From UBA1161 sp002311745 (GTDB lineage Bacteria > Planctomycetota > Phycisphaerae > Tepidisphaerales > Tepidisphaeraceae), in NCBI GenBank assembly GCA_050018415.1, contig JBEKAB010000011.1, positions 1 to 64,000 of the forward strand: a stretch of 64,000 bases of DNA, in the 5' to 3' direction. Made by a program: the position numbers and the translations under genes. Positions within the stretch are counted from its first letter, which is position 1; every line of letters starts with the position of its first letter. Under the pieces are notes generated by a model. That model was not told the origin of the DNA, made no database searches, and was given only the letters and a program-made list of their open reading frames with translations. This document shows positions 50,168-58,485 of this stretch, in pieces.

Positions 50168-50907
50168 GTGCGTTGGCCGCCGGGAATTCCGGGCACGCCG
50201 GGCCGGCGGCCTTGGGCTTCGGCTTGGCGGCGGATCTGCTCGCGGAGCTGCTCTTCCGCCTGCATGTCCTGGTGCTCGCGAGCTTTGACGTCCTGGCCGT
50301 CGACGTAGGGTTGGGTCAGGTCGAAGGGGCAATTCAGCTCGTTCACGTCGCGCAGGCGGCGCGCCGGGTTGCCGGCCACGACGGCAAACGGCGGCACATC
50401 GCGGGTGACGACGCTGCCGGCGCCGACCAAGGCGCTTTGGCCGATGATGATGTGCGGCAGGAGGGTCACGTTGACGCCGATGCGGCATCCCTTCTTGAGC
50501 GTCGGGCCGCGCATGCACAAGGCGCAGATGGGGTGCGGATCGTTGGCCACCGACACGCCGGGAGCGATGAACACCTCATCCTCAATGGTGGTGAACTGGG
50601 CGATGTAGCAGTTGCTGTGGATCTTGACGTTGTTGCCGATGACGCAGCCGTAGTCGATGACCGTGTTGTTCCAGACACAGAAGTGGTCGCCGATGCGGTT
50701 TTCCTCGCGGATGACGACGTTGTGCCCGGTTTCCAGGTGATGGCCGATGGTGGTGTTGGCGTAGATGACGCTGTGGGAGCGGATGCGGGCGTGATCGCCC
50801 AGGCGCAGGGGCTCGAAGGGGATCTTCCGTCCGGTGCGGTAGCCGAGGATGACGCCCGGATCGCTCAGGCAATCGGCGCCGAGGATGGTGGCGTTGTCGG
50901 AGGTCAT
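50164..50907 (-). CDS. Hexapeptide-repeat N-acetyltransferase (WbpD/WlbB-like)
   Basis: The 247-residue protein is a left-handed beta helix with hexapeptide repeats (IGHHLETGHNVVIREENRIG, VIGNNVKIHSNCYIAQFTTI, VGAGSVVTRDVPPFAVVAGNPARRL). It probably acetylates the amino sugar formed by the DegT enzyme. A charged tail from residue 215 is extra. It overlaps both neighbours by ATGA junctions, so the four genes are co-translated. Confidence 0.88.
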   Translation of the reverse strand: MTSDNATILGADCLSDPGVILGYRTGRKIPFEPLRLGDHARIRSHSVIYANTTIGHHLETGHNVVIREENRIGDHFCVWNNTVIDYGCVIGNNVKIHSNCYIAQFTTIEDEVFIAPGVSVANDPHPICALCMRGPTLKKGCRIGVNVTLLPHIIIGQSALVGAGSVVTRDVPPFAVVAGNPARRLRDVNELNCPFDLTQPYVDGQDVKAREHQDMQAEEQLREQIRRQAEAQGRRPGVPGIPGGQRT

Positions 50908-51932
50908 GATGACCCTTCCACTTCGACCGGTGCGCCCTGACGGGCCAGGGAGCGATCGATGGCGCTCATCACGCGTACGACGTCCAGGCCGTTGCGGCCG
51001 TCGGACAGCGGGCGTTTGCCGTTGGCCACGCAATCCAGAAAGTGCGCGGCCAGGTTTTTCAGCGGCTCACTGGGCGGAACATGCGGGCTGATGATGTCGC
51101 CGTCGTGCACGATCAAACGGAATTCGCCGAAGGTGTCGGCCTCCATCGTGGCGGACAATCCCTTTTCGTAAATCCGCACGCGTTCGACGTTGTTCAGGTC
51201 GTCGAAGACGATGCGCCGGCGGCTGCCGACCACCACCACCTCGCGCACCTTGTTGGGATCGACCCAGCTGGCGTGGATGTTGGCGATGACGTTGTGGGCG
51301 TAGCGCAGGGTGACGAAGCCGACGTCCTGCTTTTCCTTGCCCAGCACGGGCGAGGCGACGGCGCTGACGGAGGTGGGCACCGAATCGAGCAGGAAGTTGA
51401 AGATCGCCACGTCGTGCGTGCCCAAGTCCCACAGGCAGTTCACGTCGCTGCGCACGGGGCCCATGTTGGTGCGCGTGGCGTGCAGGTAGTACAACTGCCC
51501 GAAATCCGCCTCGCCCATGAGCTGCTTGATCTTGAGGATGCCGGAGTTGTACAGGAAGGTGTGGCCGACCATCAGCACGAGCTGCGTCTGCTGGGCCTGC
51601 TGGATGAGCGTCAGGGCATCGGCGACGGAGGTGGTGATCGGTTTTTCGACCAGCACGTGCTTGCCGGCGGCAAGGCACTGCGCCGTGACCTCGTGATGCG
51701 ACCCAGCGGGCGTGGCCACCACCACCGCATCCACCCATCGGCTGGTCAGCACTTCGGACAGTTGCTTGGTGGTGCTGATCAGTGGGAAACGCTCGCGCAC
51801 CGTTCGCAGGCGGTCTTCGGACAGATCGCACGCCAAGCAGACTTTCGCATCGGGCAGCTCGCTCAAGACGCGCAGATAATTGACGCCCCAATAACCGCAT
51901 CCGACGATGGCGATGTTCACAACGCGAGCCAT
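50904..51932 (-). CDS. Gfo/Idh/MocA oxidoreductase (WbpB/WlbA-like)
   Basis: The 342-residue protein has an NAD-binding domain (IAIVGCGYWGVNYLR near residue 7) and the catalytic block LVEKPITTS near 93, followed by HTFLYNSG and WDLGTHDVAIFNFLL near 166. It is likely to oxidise the 3-hydroxyl of a UDP-sugar acid in UDP-diacetamido-sugar synthesis. It heads the operon. The start ATG lies 59 bases from the end of folE. Confidence 0.9.
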   Translation of the reverse strand: MARVVNIAIVGCGYWGVNYLRVLSELPDAKVCLACDLSEDRLRTVRERFPLISTTKQLSEVLTSRWVDAVVVATPAGSHHEVTAQCLAAGKHVLVEKPITTSVADALTLIQQAQQTQLVLMVGHTFLYNSGILKIKQLMGEADFGQLYYLHATRTNMGPVRSDVNCLWDLGTHDVAIFNFLLDSVPTSVSAVASPVLGKEKQDVGFVTLRYAHNVIANIHASWVDPNKVREVVVVGSRRRIVFDDLNNVERVRIYEKGLSATMEADTFGEFRLIVHDGDIISPHVPPSEPLKNLAAHFLDCVANGKRPLSDGRNGLDVVRVMSAIDRSLARQGAPVEVEGSS

Positions 51933-51991
51933 GATGCAGGAAAGTTACCGGCAAGGGGCGGGCGACGCAAAGCCGAGCCGCGGCATCCGGC

Positions 51992-52657
51992 TCACAGCTT
52001 GGAGATGGGATGGGCGGCGATCAGGGCCAGGACTTCCGCCCGGCTGGAGGGGTTTTTCTTGAAGACGCCGCGCAGGGCGCTGGTGACCATCACGCTGCCG
52101 GGCTTTTTGGCGCCGCGGATGGTCATGCAGGTGTGGACCGCCTCGATCACGCAGGCCGCGCCCAGAGGCGCCAACTCCTCCCACAGGGCATCGGCGATCT
52201 GCATGGTGAGCCGCTCCTGCACCTGCGGCCGGCGAGCAAAACCTTCCACCATGCGGGCCAGTTTGCTCAAGCCCACGACCTTTCCGTCCGGCAAATAGGC
52301 CAGGTGCACGTGCCCGGTGAACGGCAACAAGTGGTGCTCGCACAACGAGTGAAATTCAATGTCGCGCAGCAGAACCACTTCGTCATAGCGCTCCTGGAAG
52401 ACCGTCCGCAAATGCCGGCGGGGATCCTCGTTCAATCCGGCCATCAGTTCGGCGTAGGAGCGGGCGACGCGATGGGGCGTCTTGCACAGACCCTCGCGAT
52501 TGGGGTCTTCGCCGACGGCCAGGAGGATTTCGCGCACGGCATGCTCGATGCGGGGCAAATCGATCGGGTGAACCGGCGCTGGACGGACCGCCGGCTGGCC
52601 GTTTCCGCCGCCCTGGGAAACTTCGCCACCTGGAACCAAACTGCGCGTTGCGGACAT
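51992..52657 (-). CDS. folE: GTP cyclohydrolase I
   Basis: FolE converts GTP to dihydroneopterin triphosphate, the entry to folate and pterins, and supplies the 7-deazapurine (queuosine) route. The 221-residue protein has EFHSLCEHHLLPFTGHVH near residue 103, containing the zinc-binding Cys and His, and RPQVQERLTMQIADAL near 145. The ATG at 52657 has GGGAGGAG five bases upstream. A TATAAT lies about 43 bases upstream. It is divergent from the HMA gene. Confidence 0.96.
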   Translation of the reverse strand: MSATRSLVPGGEVSQGGGNGQPAVRPAPVHPIDLPRIEHAVREILLAVGEDPNREGLCKTPHRVARSYAELMAGLNEDPRRHLRTVFQERYDEVVLLRDIEFHSLCEHHLLPFTGHVHLAYLPDGKVVGLSKLARMVEGFARRPQVQERLTMQIADALWEELAPLGAACVIEAVHTCMTIRGAKKPGSVMVTSALRGVFKKNPSSRAEVLALIAAHPISKL

Positions 52658-52699
52658 GTCGGCTCCTCCCGAGGTCAAAATCTCGGTGAATGCGACCAA

Positions 52700-52705
52700 A
52701 TTATA
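52700..52705 (-). promoter_or_regulatory. -10 box upstream of folE
   Basis: TATAAT in the context GGGGCTATAAT on the minus strand, about 43 bases before the folE ATG. No good -35 is seen. Confidence 0.4.
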
Positions 52706-52732
52706 GCCCCGGCGATGCCTCAAAAAACAGCC

Positions 52733-52761
52733 TTGTTAATTGGCCGTCCAGCGCCTAATCT
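52733..52761 (+). promoter_or_regulatory. Possible promoter of the HMA-domain gene
   Basis: TTGTTA (52733-52738) and TAATCT (52756-52761) are 17 bases apart. Each box is an imperfect match, so this is tentative. Confidence 0.35.
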
Positions 52762-52797
52762 AAAAAAGCCCTGCAAGGTAAGGGACAGGAGTGCATT

Positions 52798-53082
52798 ATG
52801 GCACAAGACGTTACTCACGATCAGCTTGCCGTTATCCGGATTGAAGGGATGCATTGCCATAAATGCGAGGAGTCGATTCGCAAATCGCTGGCGGCCCAGA
52901 CTGGCGTGCACGAAGTGGAAGTGGATTTCAATACCGGCCAGGCATCGGTGCTATTCGATCCGCGGGTGCTTCCCCTAAGCCGGTTGATGGAGTCTGTGAA
53001 ACAGGCGGGGTATCGGGCGACGGGGTTCACCCTGGGGGACAAAGACCTGCGATCCGCGGGGGACCAGGCGCCCATTCACTGA
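52798..53082 (+). CDS. HMA-domain metallochaperone-like protein
   Basis: The 94-residue protein is a single heavy-metal-associated domain with GMHCHKCEESI near residue 17, the CxxC metal site, like CopZ or the N-terminal domains of copper ATPases. It should bind Cu(I) or Zn(II) in the cytoplasm. AGGAG lies six bases upstream of the ATG. No copper ATPase is in the window. Its 3' end overlaps the convergent gene by seven bases. Confidence 0.85.
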   Translation: MAQDVTHDQLAVIRIEGMHCHKCEESIRKSLAAQTGVHEVEVDFNTGQASVLFDPRVLPLSRLMESVKQAGYRATGFTLGDKDLRSAGDQAPIH

Positions 53083-53363
53083 ACTTTTCCGGAAATTGGC
53101 GATTCTTCCGTCGGCGCCGACGTCGAACGTGCCGGCCGCGTGGCCGCCGTGAGTTCTTGCCGCAACCGGCTGATTTCCTGGCTGCGCTCTTGCAGCAGCT
53201 TCTGGAGCAGGGCGATCTGGGCATCGCGCATATCCGGCGGCGCGGGGCGGGCGATGGGGCCCAGGCGCCAGATGGCCGCCAGCGTAACGGCCACCGCCAG
53301 CAGCGCGGTGATGGCCGCAGGCAGAATGATCTGATCCCAATTGCCGGCGGTCTTGCGCATCAT
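53076..53363 (-). CDS. Small membrane protein with coiled coil
   Basis: I do not recognise this 95-residue protein. A membrane helix at about residues 10-31 is followed by a coiled-coil stretch (MRDAQIALLQKLLQERSQEISRLRQEL) and a Ser/Thr/Pro tail. The ATG at 53363 or 53360 starts it. It lies 10 bases downstream of another membrane protein gene, probably the same operon. Confidence 0.55.
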   Translation of the reverse strand: MMRKTAGNWDQIILPAAITALLAVAVTLAAIWRLGPIARPAPPDMRDAQIALLQKLLQERSQEISRLRQELTAATRPARSTSAPTEESPISGKVQ

Positions 53364-53373
53364 GGGCGGCGGT

Positions 53374-54051
53374 TCATTGCACGGTCTGCGGCGAAGCCAA
53401 TCGCGGCACAAGCTGAGCGGCCAAGTCGATCATCCGGGAGAATTCGATTTCGTCGAACGGGCGCATGGTGAAGTCTAGAAGGAGGTAGCGCTCGTGCAGG
53501 AGCAAGCCGACGTCCTGCGGAAGCAGGGCGGTGGCGGAGGATTGCGCCAGCGCCGCGGCGGCGGGCGGGGCCAGGCCGAAGATCATGAACCGCTTGGTCG
53601 AGGCCAACGAGGGAAAGCTCGAGAGGGAATAGAGGTCGATCAAACTGCGCGTGCAAGCGGCCGGACGCAGGCCGGTCGGCGCCCAGCGTCCGCTCAGCGG
53701 GCACAGCAGCACGTGCCAGGCGGCGTTTTGCTTCGCCGCAGTCGCAGCGCCGGAGCCGTCGGCGCGCACCTGGGCGATGGCGACGGCTTGGCCGTGCAGC
53801 AGCAGCTCGATCCTGGGCGACAGCGCTGCCAGCGGGGGAAGGATGGCGGCGGCATCGTGCCTGGCCGGATCGGCCAGGCGCAGGCCGTGCGTGCGGGCCC
53901 ACCGGCTTAGGGCGGTCTGGCGGCGAAGGCTGGTCTGATGTCTCACCAGGGTCACGAAAACCCAGACGCTGGCGGCCAGGATCGCTGTCAGCGTGATCAG
54001 CACCGCGGGCGAAGCTCGAAGGCTGCCGGTGGCGGCCAAGCAATGGAACAT
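53374..54051 (-). CDS. Membrane-anchored protein of unknown function
   Basis: I do not recognise this 225-residue protein. One hydrophobic helix lies near residues 16-35 (AVLITLTAILAASVWVFVTL) and the rest is soluble, rich in Ala and Leu. The ATG before FHCLAATGS is used because the upstream frame is shadow. Conserved motifs were not found. It probably works together with the small coiled-coil protein that follows. Confidence 0.55.
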   Translation of the reverse strand: MFHCLAATGSLRASPAVLITLTAILAASVWVFVTLVRHQTSLRRQTALSRWARTHGLRLADPARHDAAAILPPLAALSPRIELLLHGQAVAIAQVRADGSGAATAAKQNAAWHVLLCPLSGRWAPTGLRPAACTRSLIDLYSLSSFPSLASTKRFMIFGLAPPAAAALAQSSATALLPQDVGLLLHERYLLLDFTMRPFDEIEFSRMIDLAAQLVPRLASPQTVQ

Positions 54052-54175
54052 GGGAGATTCATTGTAATGAGCACCGATAATTTCCGCAGCGGCGCAGGAG
54101 AAACGCCACCGGCAGGGACGGATAAATAGGCGGCAAGCGTTGTGCCGATAGTCTGCCAAAGCATCCCCAGGTGTC

Positions 54176-54586
54176 ATGGTTGATTATGCGTCGATCGTCC
54201 AAAAGGTGAAGCAGCGCTACGGCGTGCGGGTGCGGCGCTGGCGAAGCAGCATGAGCGGCAAGGCATGGTACGTGGTTGGCCCCGGCGGACGCGTGACCAA
54301 TTGGATCGAATCGCCCAGGCCCAAGACGCCCATCAGCCTGGCGCTTTTTTTGCACGAGGTGGGGCATCACGTCATCGGCTTCGGTGCATACCGGCGGCGC
54401 TGCGAGGAGGAATTTGTCGTCTGGATGTGGGCGCTGAATGAAATGTGGCGCTACGGGGTGGAGCCGGACGAGAAAGTGAATCGCCGGGTGGAGCTGTCCA
54501 TGCGCTACGCGGTGGGCAAGGCGCTTCGGCGGGGGATCAAGACGCTGCCGCAATCGCTCATGCCATTCGCGCCCCAGGCGGCATAA
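54176..54586 (+). CDS. Small HExxH putative metallopeptidase
   Basis: The 136-residue protein has LFLHEVGHHVIGF near residue 58, a zincin-type HExxH motif, followed by EEEF near 83, which could give the third ligand. No other peptidase domain is visible; the length is like ImmA/IrrE-type proteins. Function is unknown. Its stop is followed at once by the terminator of the convergent sigma-factor gene. Confidence 0.65.
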   Translation: MVDYASIVQKVKQRYGVRVRRWRSSMSGKAWYVVGPGGRVTNWIESPRPKTPISLALFLHEVGHHVIGFGAYRRRCEEEFVVWMWALNEMWRYGVEPDEKVNRRVELSMRYAVGKALRRGIKTLPQSLMPFAPQAA

Positions 54587-54618
54587 AAAAAACCGCGCCC
54601 CGACGCGTCGGGACGCGG
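54585..54618 (-). terminator. Rho-independent terminator of the sigma factor gene
   Basis: On the minus strand CCGCGTCCCGACG and CGTCGGGGCGCGG form a 13-bp stem with one mismatch and almost no loop, followed by TTTTTTTT. The right-hand side GCGGCTAC is shared with other palindromes in the window. Confidence 0.8.
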
Positions 54619-54635
54619 CTACAAAACGGCTGTTC

Positions 54636-55634
54636 TTAGGATGGGATCGGCGCCGGTTCTTCGGCGGGGCGCTCGGCCGCGGCCGTGCGAACCTCGTCTT
54701 CGCTGTGCGGGTGCACGCGCAGAACGCCGTCCTCCATGACCGTGCGGATCTTCATCAGCGCCTTGTTCTGGATCTGCCGCACGCGTTCCTTGGTCACGCC
54801 GATGATCTTGCCGACCTCTTCCAGGGTGAGGGGCGATTCCTCGGCCTGCTGCCAGTTGAAGCGCCGGCGGATCACCGTCTGCTCGACGTTGGACAGATCG
54901 GCCAGGTTGCGGTCGACGATCGCCTTCAATTCGTCGATGCAATCATCCTCGATCTGATCGCGCCGCCGGTCGGCCCAATCGCTCTGTTCCATGTCCGGCT
55001 CGAACTCCACGGGGAAGCGCGTGCGATGCTTGGCGGACTTCATGGCCGCTCGGCTGAAGGCCTTGAGAATGGCGCGGCAGGCGTAGGTGCTGAACTTGAA
55101 GCCGCGGTCGATCGAAAACTTGTCCACCGCCCGCAACAGGGCCATGTTGCCTTCGCTGACGATCTCGGCGAAATCCACGTCGCCCAGGCGCGTGCGCTTG
55201 GCCATGGCCAGCACCAGCGCCAGGTTGGTGCGCACCAGGTATTCCCGGAAGTGCTCGAACCGGCGGTGCCACTGGACGAATTCCTGGGCGCGGCGCAGGA
55301 TCAGTCCGTTGCGGAGAATCTGCCGCTGCAAATCGTGCAGGCGCTTCTTGGCGTAGTTGAAGCGCAGGAACATCAGGCGCTCTTCCTGGGGCTTCATGAG
55401 TTGCGGGGGACTGCCGGCGCCGTGACCGGATTCGTCCCGCGTGGGCTGATACCAACTGGTCAGGGGCAATTGGCGCTGGGCATCCTCAGTAAACAATTCC
55501 CGCTCGACGTGCTTGCGGCGGAAGAATGGACTGTCCATGTAGGCAAAGTTTTCCTCCAGCAAGCGGGACACCTGCTGCCGCAATGCCTTGGGAACGGGGG
55601 CCGCTCCACGTCTGATTTTCAGATCCACCGTCAT
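54636..55634 (-). CDS. RNA polymerase sigma-70 family factor
   Basis: The 332-residue protein has sigma region 2 at about residues 130-205 (DVDFAEIVSEGNMALLRAVDKF, FKFSTYACRAILKAFSR) and region 4 at 240-300 (LTLEEVGKIIGVTKERVRQIQNKAL), with no ECF-like or flagellar features. It is a group 2/3 type factor for a regulon that is not known. The N-terminal 90 residues are divergent. It has its own terminator. Confidence 0.9.
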   Translation of the reverse strand: MTVDLKIRRGAAPVPKALRQQVSRLLEENFAYMDSPFFRRKHVERELFTEDAQRQLPLTSWYQPTRDESGHGAGSPPQLMKPQEERLMFLRFNYAKKRLHDLQRQILRNGLILRRAQEFVQWHRRFEHFREYLVRTNLALVLAMAKRTRLGDVDFAEIVSEGNMALLRAVDKFSIDRGFKFSTYACRAILKAFSRAAMKSAKHRTRFPVEFEPDMEQSDWADRRRDQIEDDCIDELKAIVDRNLADLSNVEQTVIRRRFNWQQAEESPLTLEEVGKIIGVTKERVRQIQNKALMKIRTVMEDGVLRVHPHSEDEVRTAAAERPAEEPAPIPS

Positions 55635-55856
55635 GGCGTCACCTCTGGCCTTCCCCGTACCTCTTTCCTAATGCAAACGGCGTTCAACTTGCAGCGCTAA
55701 AAATGTCTCCATCTGAAATCTTTACATACATACGTCGCGGCTTAGTTGCAGTTCGCTCCGTAAGTCCTGAAACAATTGAGGTTAAGCGTTTATTCCCCTG
55801 TGCTTTTTTTCACAAACAAACTGGATGTTTACAAACGCCGAACCGTCGAAAGGGGC

Positions 55857-55862
55857 TATAGT
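55857..55862 (+). promoter_or_regulatory. -10 box upstream of nadD
   Basis: TATAGT in the context GGGGCTATAGTGG, about 63 bases before the nadD ATG. The 290-base gap between the sigma factor and nadD holds little else that I can identify. Confidence 0.35.
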
Positions 55863-55924
55863 GGCAGCCAATTGACACAGCGGCTAATCTGGACCTGCCA
55901 CTTTTGCAGGAGAATCCCAAGGCA

Positions 55925-56512
55925 ATGCGGCGGATTTGTCTGGGCGGCAGCTTCAATCCTGTGCACCACGGCCACCTGCTGTGCGCCCGCGCGGCAACCG
56001 AATCGCTGGGGGCGCAGGACGTCGTGCTGGTAGTGTCGCGTATCGCCCCCCACAAGCAGCGGCAGAGCGACTTGGCTTCGGCTGCGGACCGGCTGGAAAT
56101 GTGCCGACTGGCCGTGGCAGACGCGACCGGCTTCGAGGTCGACGACCGCGAGATCCGCCGCGGCGGACCGAGCTACACGATTGACACCGTCCGCCAGCTC
56201 AAGCAAAGCGGATGGGATGAGGTGATTTGGCTGATCGGGGCCGACCTACTGGCCGGTCTGCCGACTTGGCACCAGCCGCAGGCCCTGTTGGCCGAAGCGC
56301 GAGTGATGCTCATGGCCCGGCCGGGCTGGAGCTTTGATTGGTCAAGCCTGCCGCCCGCGTTTCAGGTCTTGCGCCAGCAGACGGTGCAGGTGCCGCAGAT
56401 CGACATCAGCGCCACCGAGATTCGCCGGCGCGTCGCCGCCGGGCAACCGATCGAATACCTGACCCCGCCGGGCGTGTGCCGGTATATTCAAGACCACGGG
56501 TTGTACCGATAG
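55925..56512 (+). CDS. nadD: Nicotinate-nucleotide adenylyltransferase
   Basis: NadD makes deamido-NAD from nicotinate mononucleotide and ATP. The 195-residue protein has LGGSFNPVHHGHLLCARAA near residue 6, a HxGH nucleotidyltransferase motif, APHKQRQ near 43 and ISATEIRRRVA near 165, all diagnostic. The ATG at 55925 is preferred to the TTG further upstream. kdtA follows after 15 bases. Confidence 0.94.
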   Translation: MRRICLGGSFNPVHHGHLLCARAATESLGAQDVVLVVSRIAPHKQRQSDLASAADRLEMCRLAVADATGFEVDDREIRRGGPSYTIDTVRQLKQSGWDEVIWLIGADLLAGLPTWHQPQALLAEARVMLMARPGWSFDWSSLPPAFQVLRQQTVQVPQIDISATEIRRRVAAGQPIEYLTPPGVCRYIQDHGLYR

Positions 56513-56527
56513 CGATCCTGGCGGACG

Positions 56528-57886
56528 ATGGTGAATCATTACGACATCGCGTACGGAATCGCCGTGGGGTTGGCCTCGCCGGTTTGGCTGGCCAAGCCGT
56601 CGATGCGGCGCAAAGTGCTGCGTGCGTTCTCGCAGCGCATGGGGCGCGTGGCCGGACGCGATCTGTCCAAGCCGGCGATCATGATCCACGCGGTCAGCCT
56701 GGGCGAGATCAACGCCACGCGCTCACTGGTCGATACGCTGCGCGCCCAGCGCCCGGGATTGCATTTTGTCGTCTCGGTGACGACGGACACGGGATTTGAG
56801 CGCGGGCGGGAATTGTACGGTTCGGCGGCGGACGTGACGCTGGTGCGGTATCCCCTGGATTTTTCGGCGGCGGTGGATCGGCTTCTGGATGCGCTGCGGC
56901 CGTCGGTGGTGGTGCTGCTCGAGCTGGAAGTATGGCCGAATTTCATCCGACGCTGCGCCCGCCGCCGGCTGCCGGTGGTGCTGATCAATGGGCGGATCAC
57001 GACCGAGAGTTTTGGCAAATATCGCTGGGCCAGGCCGCTGATGGGGGGGATGTTTAGCCGGCTTCATCGCGTCTGCGTGCAGGACGCAACCTACGCCGAT
57101 CGTTTTGCCGAGCTGGGCGTGGGGCCGGATCGCATCAGCGTTACGGGCACGATGAAATTCGACACGGCGAGCGTGGCCGAGAGGATCGACGGCCAGGATG
57201 AACTGGCCGCGGCCATGGGCCTCTCGCCGGGGCGGCAGCGCATTTGGGTGTGCGGATCGACCGGGCCGGGTGAGGAGGAGTTGATTCTGCCCATCTACCG
57301 GCGGCTGCTGGAGCAGTTCGGCGATCTTCGGCTGGTCCTGGTTCCGCGCAAACCCGAGCGATTCGACGAGGTCGCGCATTTAATCCGCGCAGAAGGTTTC
57401 GGATTGTTGCGCCGCTCCGATACACAAAGAGAGCCGGGCGGTCCTCCGCCCGGTCCCGGTCCCGGTCCCGGCCCGGTGATCCTGGGCGACACGATGGGGG
57501 AATTGCGCAAGTTCTATGCCCTGGCGGAGGTGGTTTTCGTCGGCAGGACGCTGGTGGATTTAGGCCCGCGGCAGCACGGCAGCGACATGATCGAACCGGC
57601 GGCCCTGGGCAAGCCGGTGATCGTCGGGCCGCACACCGGCAACTTCGCCGAGGCGATGGAGCGGTTCACCCGCGCCGACGCGATGAGGGTCGTCCAGGAT
57701 GCAGCAAGCCTTGAGCAGGCTGTGCGGCGATGCCTCTCACAATCGGCCGAAGCGGCGCAGATGGCGGCACGGGCCAGGGAGGTGGTGCGGAGCGGGCAGG
57801 GAGCGACGCTGCGGCATGCGCGAATCATCCTTGACACGCTCGATTCGGTTTCGACGATAGCAGCGGCAGGCGGCGTGGCGACGTAA
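56528..57886 (+). CDS. kdtA: 3-deoxy-D-manno-octulosonic-acid transferase
   Basis: KdtA (WaaA) adds Kdo to lipid A at the inner face of the cytoplasmic membrane, preparing LPS core. The 452-residue protein has an N-terminal hydrophobic segment, IHAVSLGEINATRSL near 53, ELEVWPNFIRRC near 131, and GADLGPRQHGSDMIEPA-like VDLGPRQHGSDMIEPAALG near 344, all family motifs. An insert of about 25 residues near 300 contains a GPGPGPG run, encoded by tandem GGTCCC units. The heptosyltransferase at 26.2 kb supports an LPS pathway. Confidence 0.93.
   Translation: MVNHYDIAYGIAVGLASPVWLAKPSMRRKVLRAFSQRMGRVAGRDLSKPAIMIHAVSLGEINATRSLVDTLRAQRPGLHFVVSVTTDTGFERGRELYGSAADVTLVRYPLDFSAAVDRLLDALRPSVVVLLELEVWPNFIRRCARRRLPVVLINGRITTESFGKYRWARPLMGGMFSRLHRVCVQDATYADRFAELGVGPDRISVTGTMKFDTASVAERIDGQDELAAAMGLSPGRQRIWVCGSTGPGEEELILPIYRRLLEQFGDLRLVLVPRKPERFDEVAHLIRAEGFGLLRRSDTQREPGGPPPGPGPGPGPVILGDTMGELRKFYALAEVVFVGRTLVDLGPRQHGSDMIEPAALGKPVIVGPHTGNFAEAMERFTRADAMRVVQDAASLEQAVRRCLSQSAEAAQMAARAREVVRSGQGATLRHARIILDTLDSVSTIAAAGGVAT
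57451..57470 (+). repeat. GGTCCC hexamer repeat inside kdtA
   Basis: Three tandem GGTCCC units and flanking GCCCGG copies encode the Pro/Gly run in KdtA. The unit is a multiple of three, so changes in copy number keep the reading frame. Confidence 0.8.
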
Positions 57887-57915
57887 TCGTTTTGCCCATC
57901 GACAGGGAGAATCAC

Positions 57916-58485
57916 ATGGCGGAAGAATGGTTTTACAGCCAGAACGGGCAGCAGGGGGGGCCGGTGGATTTTGGCGCGCTGCAGCGGATGGCAGCGGCGG
58001 GACAGCTTCATCCATCGGACCTGATATGGAAACAGGGCATGGCCAACTGGGCCGCGGCCAGCAGTGTTGGAGGCATCTTTGCCGCGCCGCCGCCTCCGCC
58101 ACCCCCGCCGCTGGCTTATGCCGGCCAGGGAACTTATCCGCCGCAGGCTCCGGTCGTCGTGGTCAGGCCCACTACCGACGCCCTGGCGATGATGACGTTC
58201 GAAGCCAACAAAAAATCGATGGGCGTCGCCTACCTCCTTTGGTTTTTTCTGGGAGGGTTCGGCGCCCATCGGTTCTATTTGGGACGCAACGGTAGCGCCA
58301 CGGCCATGCTTGTGATCACCCTTTCCTCGTTTGTATTGATGTTCGTCGTCATCGGACTATTCACGATCTGGATCACCGGCATTTGGGCATTGGTCGACGC
58401 CTTCTTGATTCCAGACATGTGTCGCCAGTTCAACAACAGGCTGCTAAGCCAGATGGCCGGCGTGATGTCGCCGCAAGCACTATGA
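57916..58485 (+). CDS. GYF_2 and TM2 domain membrane protein
   Basis: The 189-residue protein has an N-terminal GYF_2 domain (WFYSQNGQQGGPVDFGALQRM and WKQGMANWAAAS, residues 5-50), a Pro-rich linker and a C-terminal TM2 domain (AYLLWFFLGGFGAHRFYLGR near 105) with two membrane helices. GYF_2 domains bind Pro-rich peptides; TM2 proteins are of unknown function. GGGAGA lies seven bases before the start. It overlaps the CDF gene by six bases at the 3' ends. Confidence 0.82.
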   Translation: MAEEWFYSQNGQQGGPVDFGALQRMAAAGQLHPSDLIWKQGMANWAAASSVGGIFAAPPPPPPPPLAYAGQGTYPPQAPVVVVRPTTDALAMMTFEANKKSMGVAYLLWFFLGGFGAHRFYLGRNGSATAMLVITLSSFVLMFVVIGLFTIWITGIWALVDAFLIPDMCRQFNNRLLSQMAGVMSPQAL

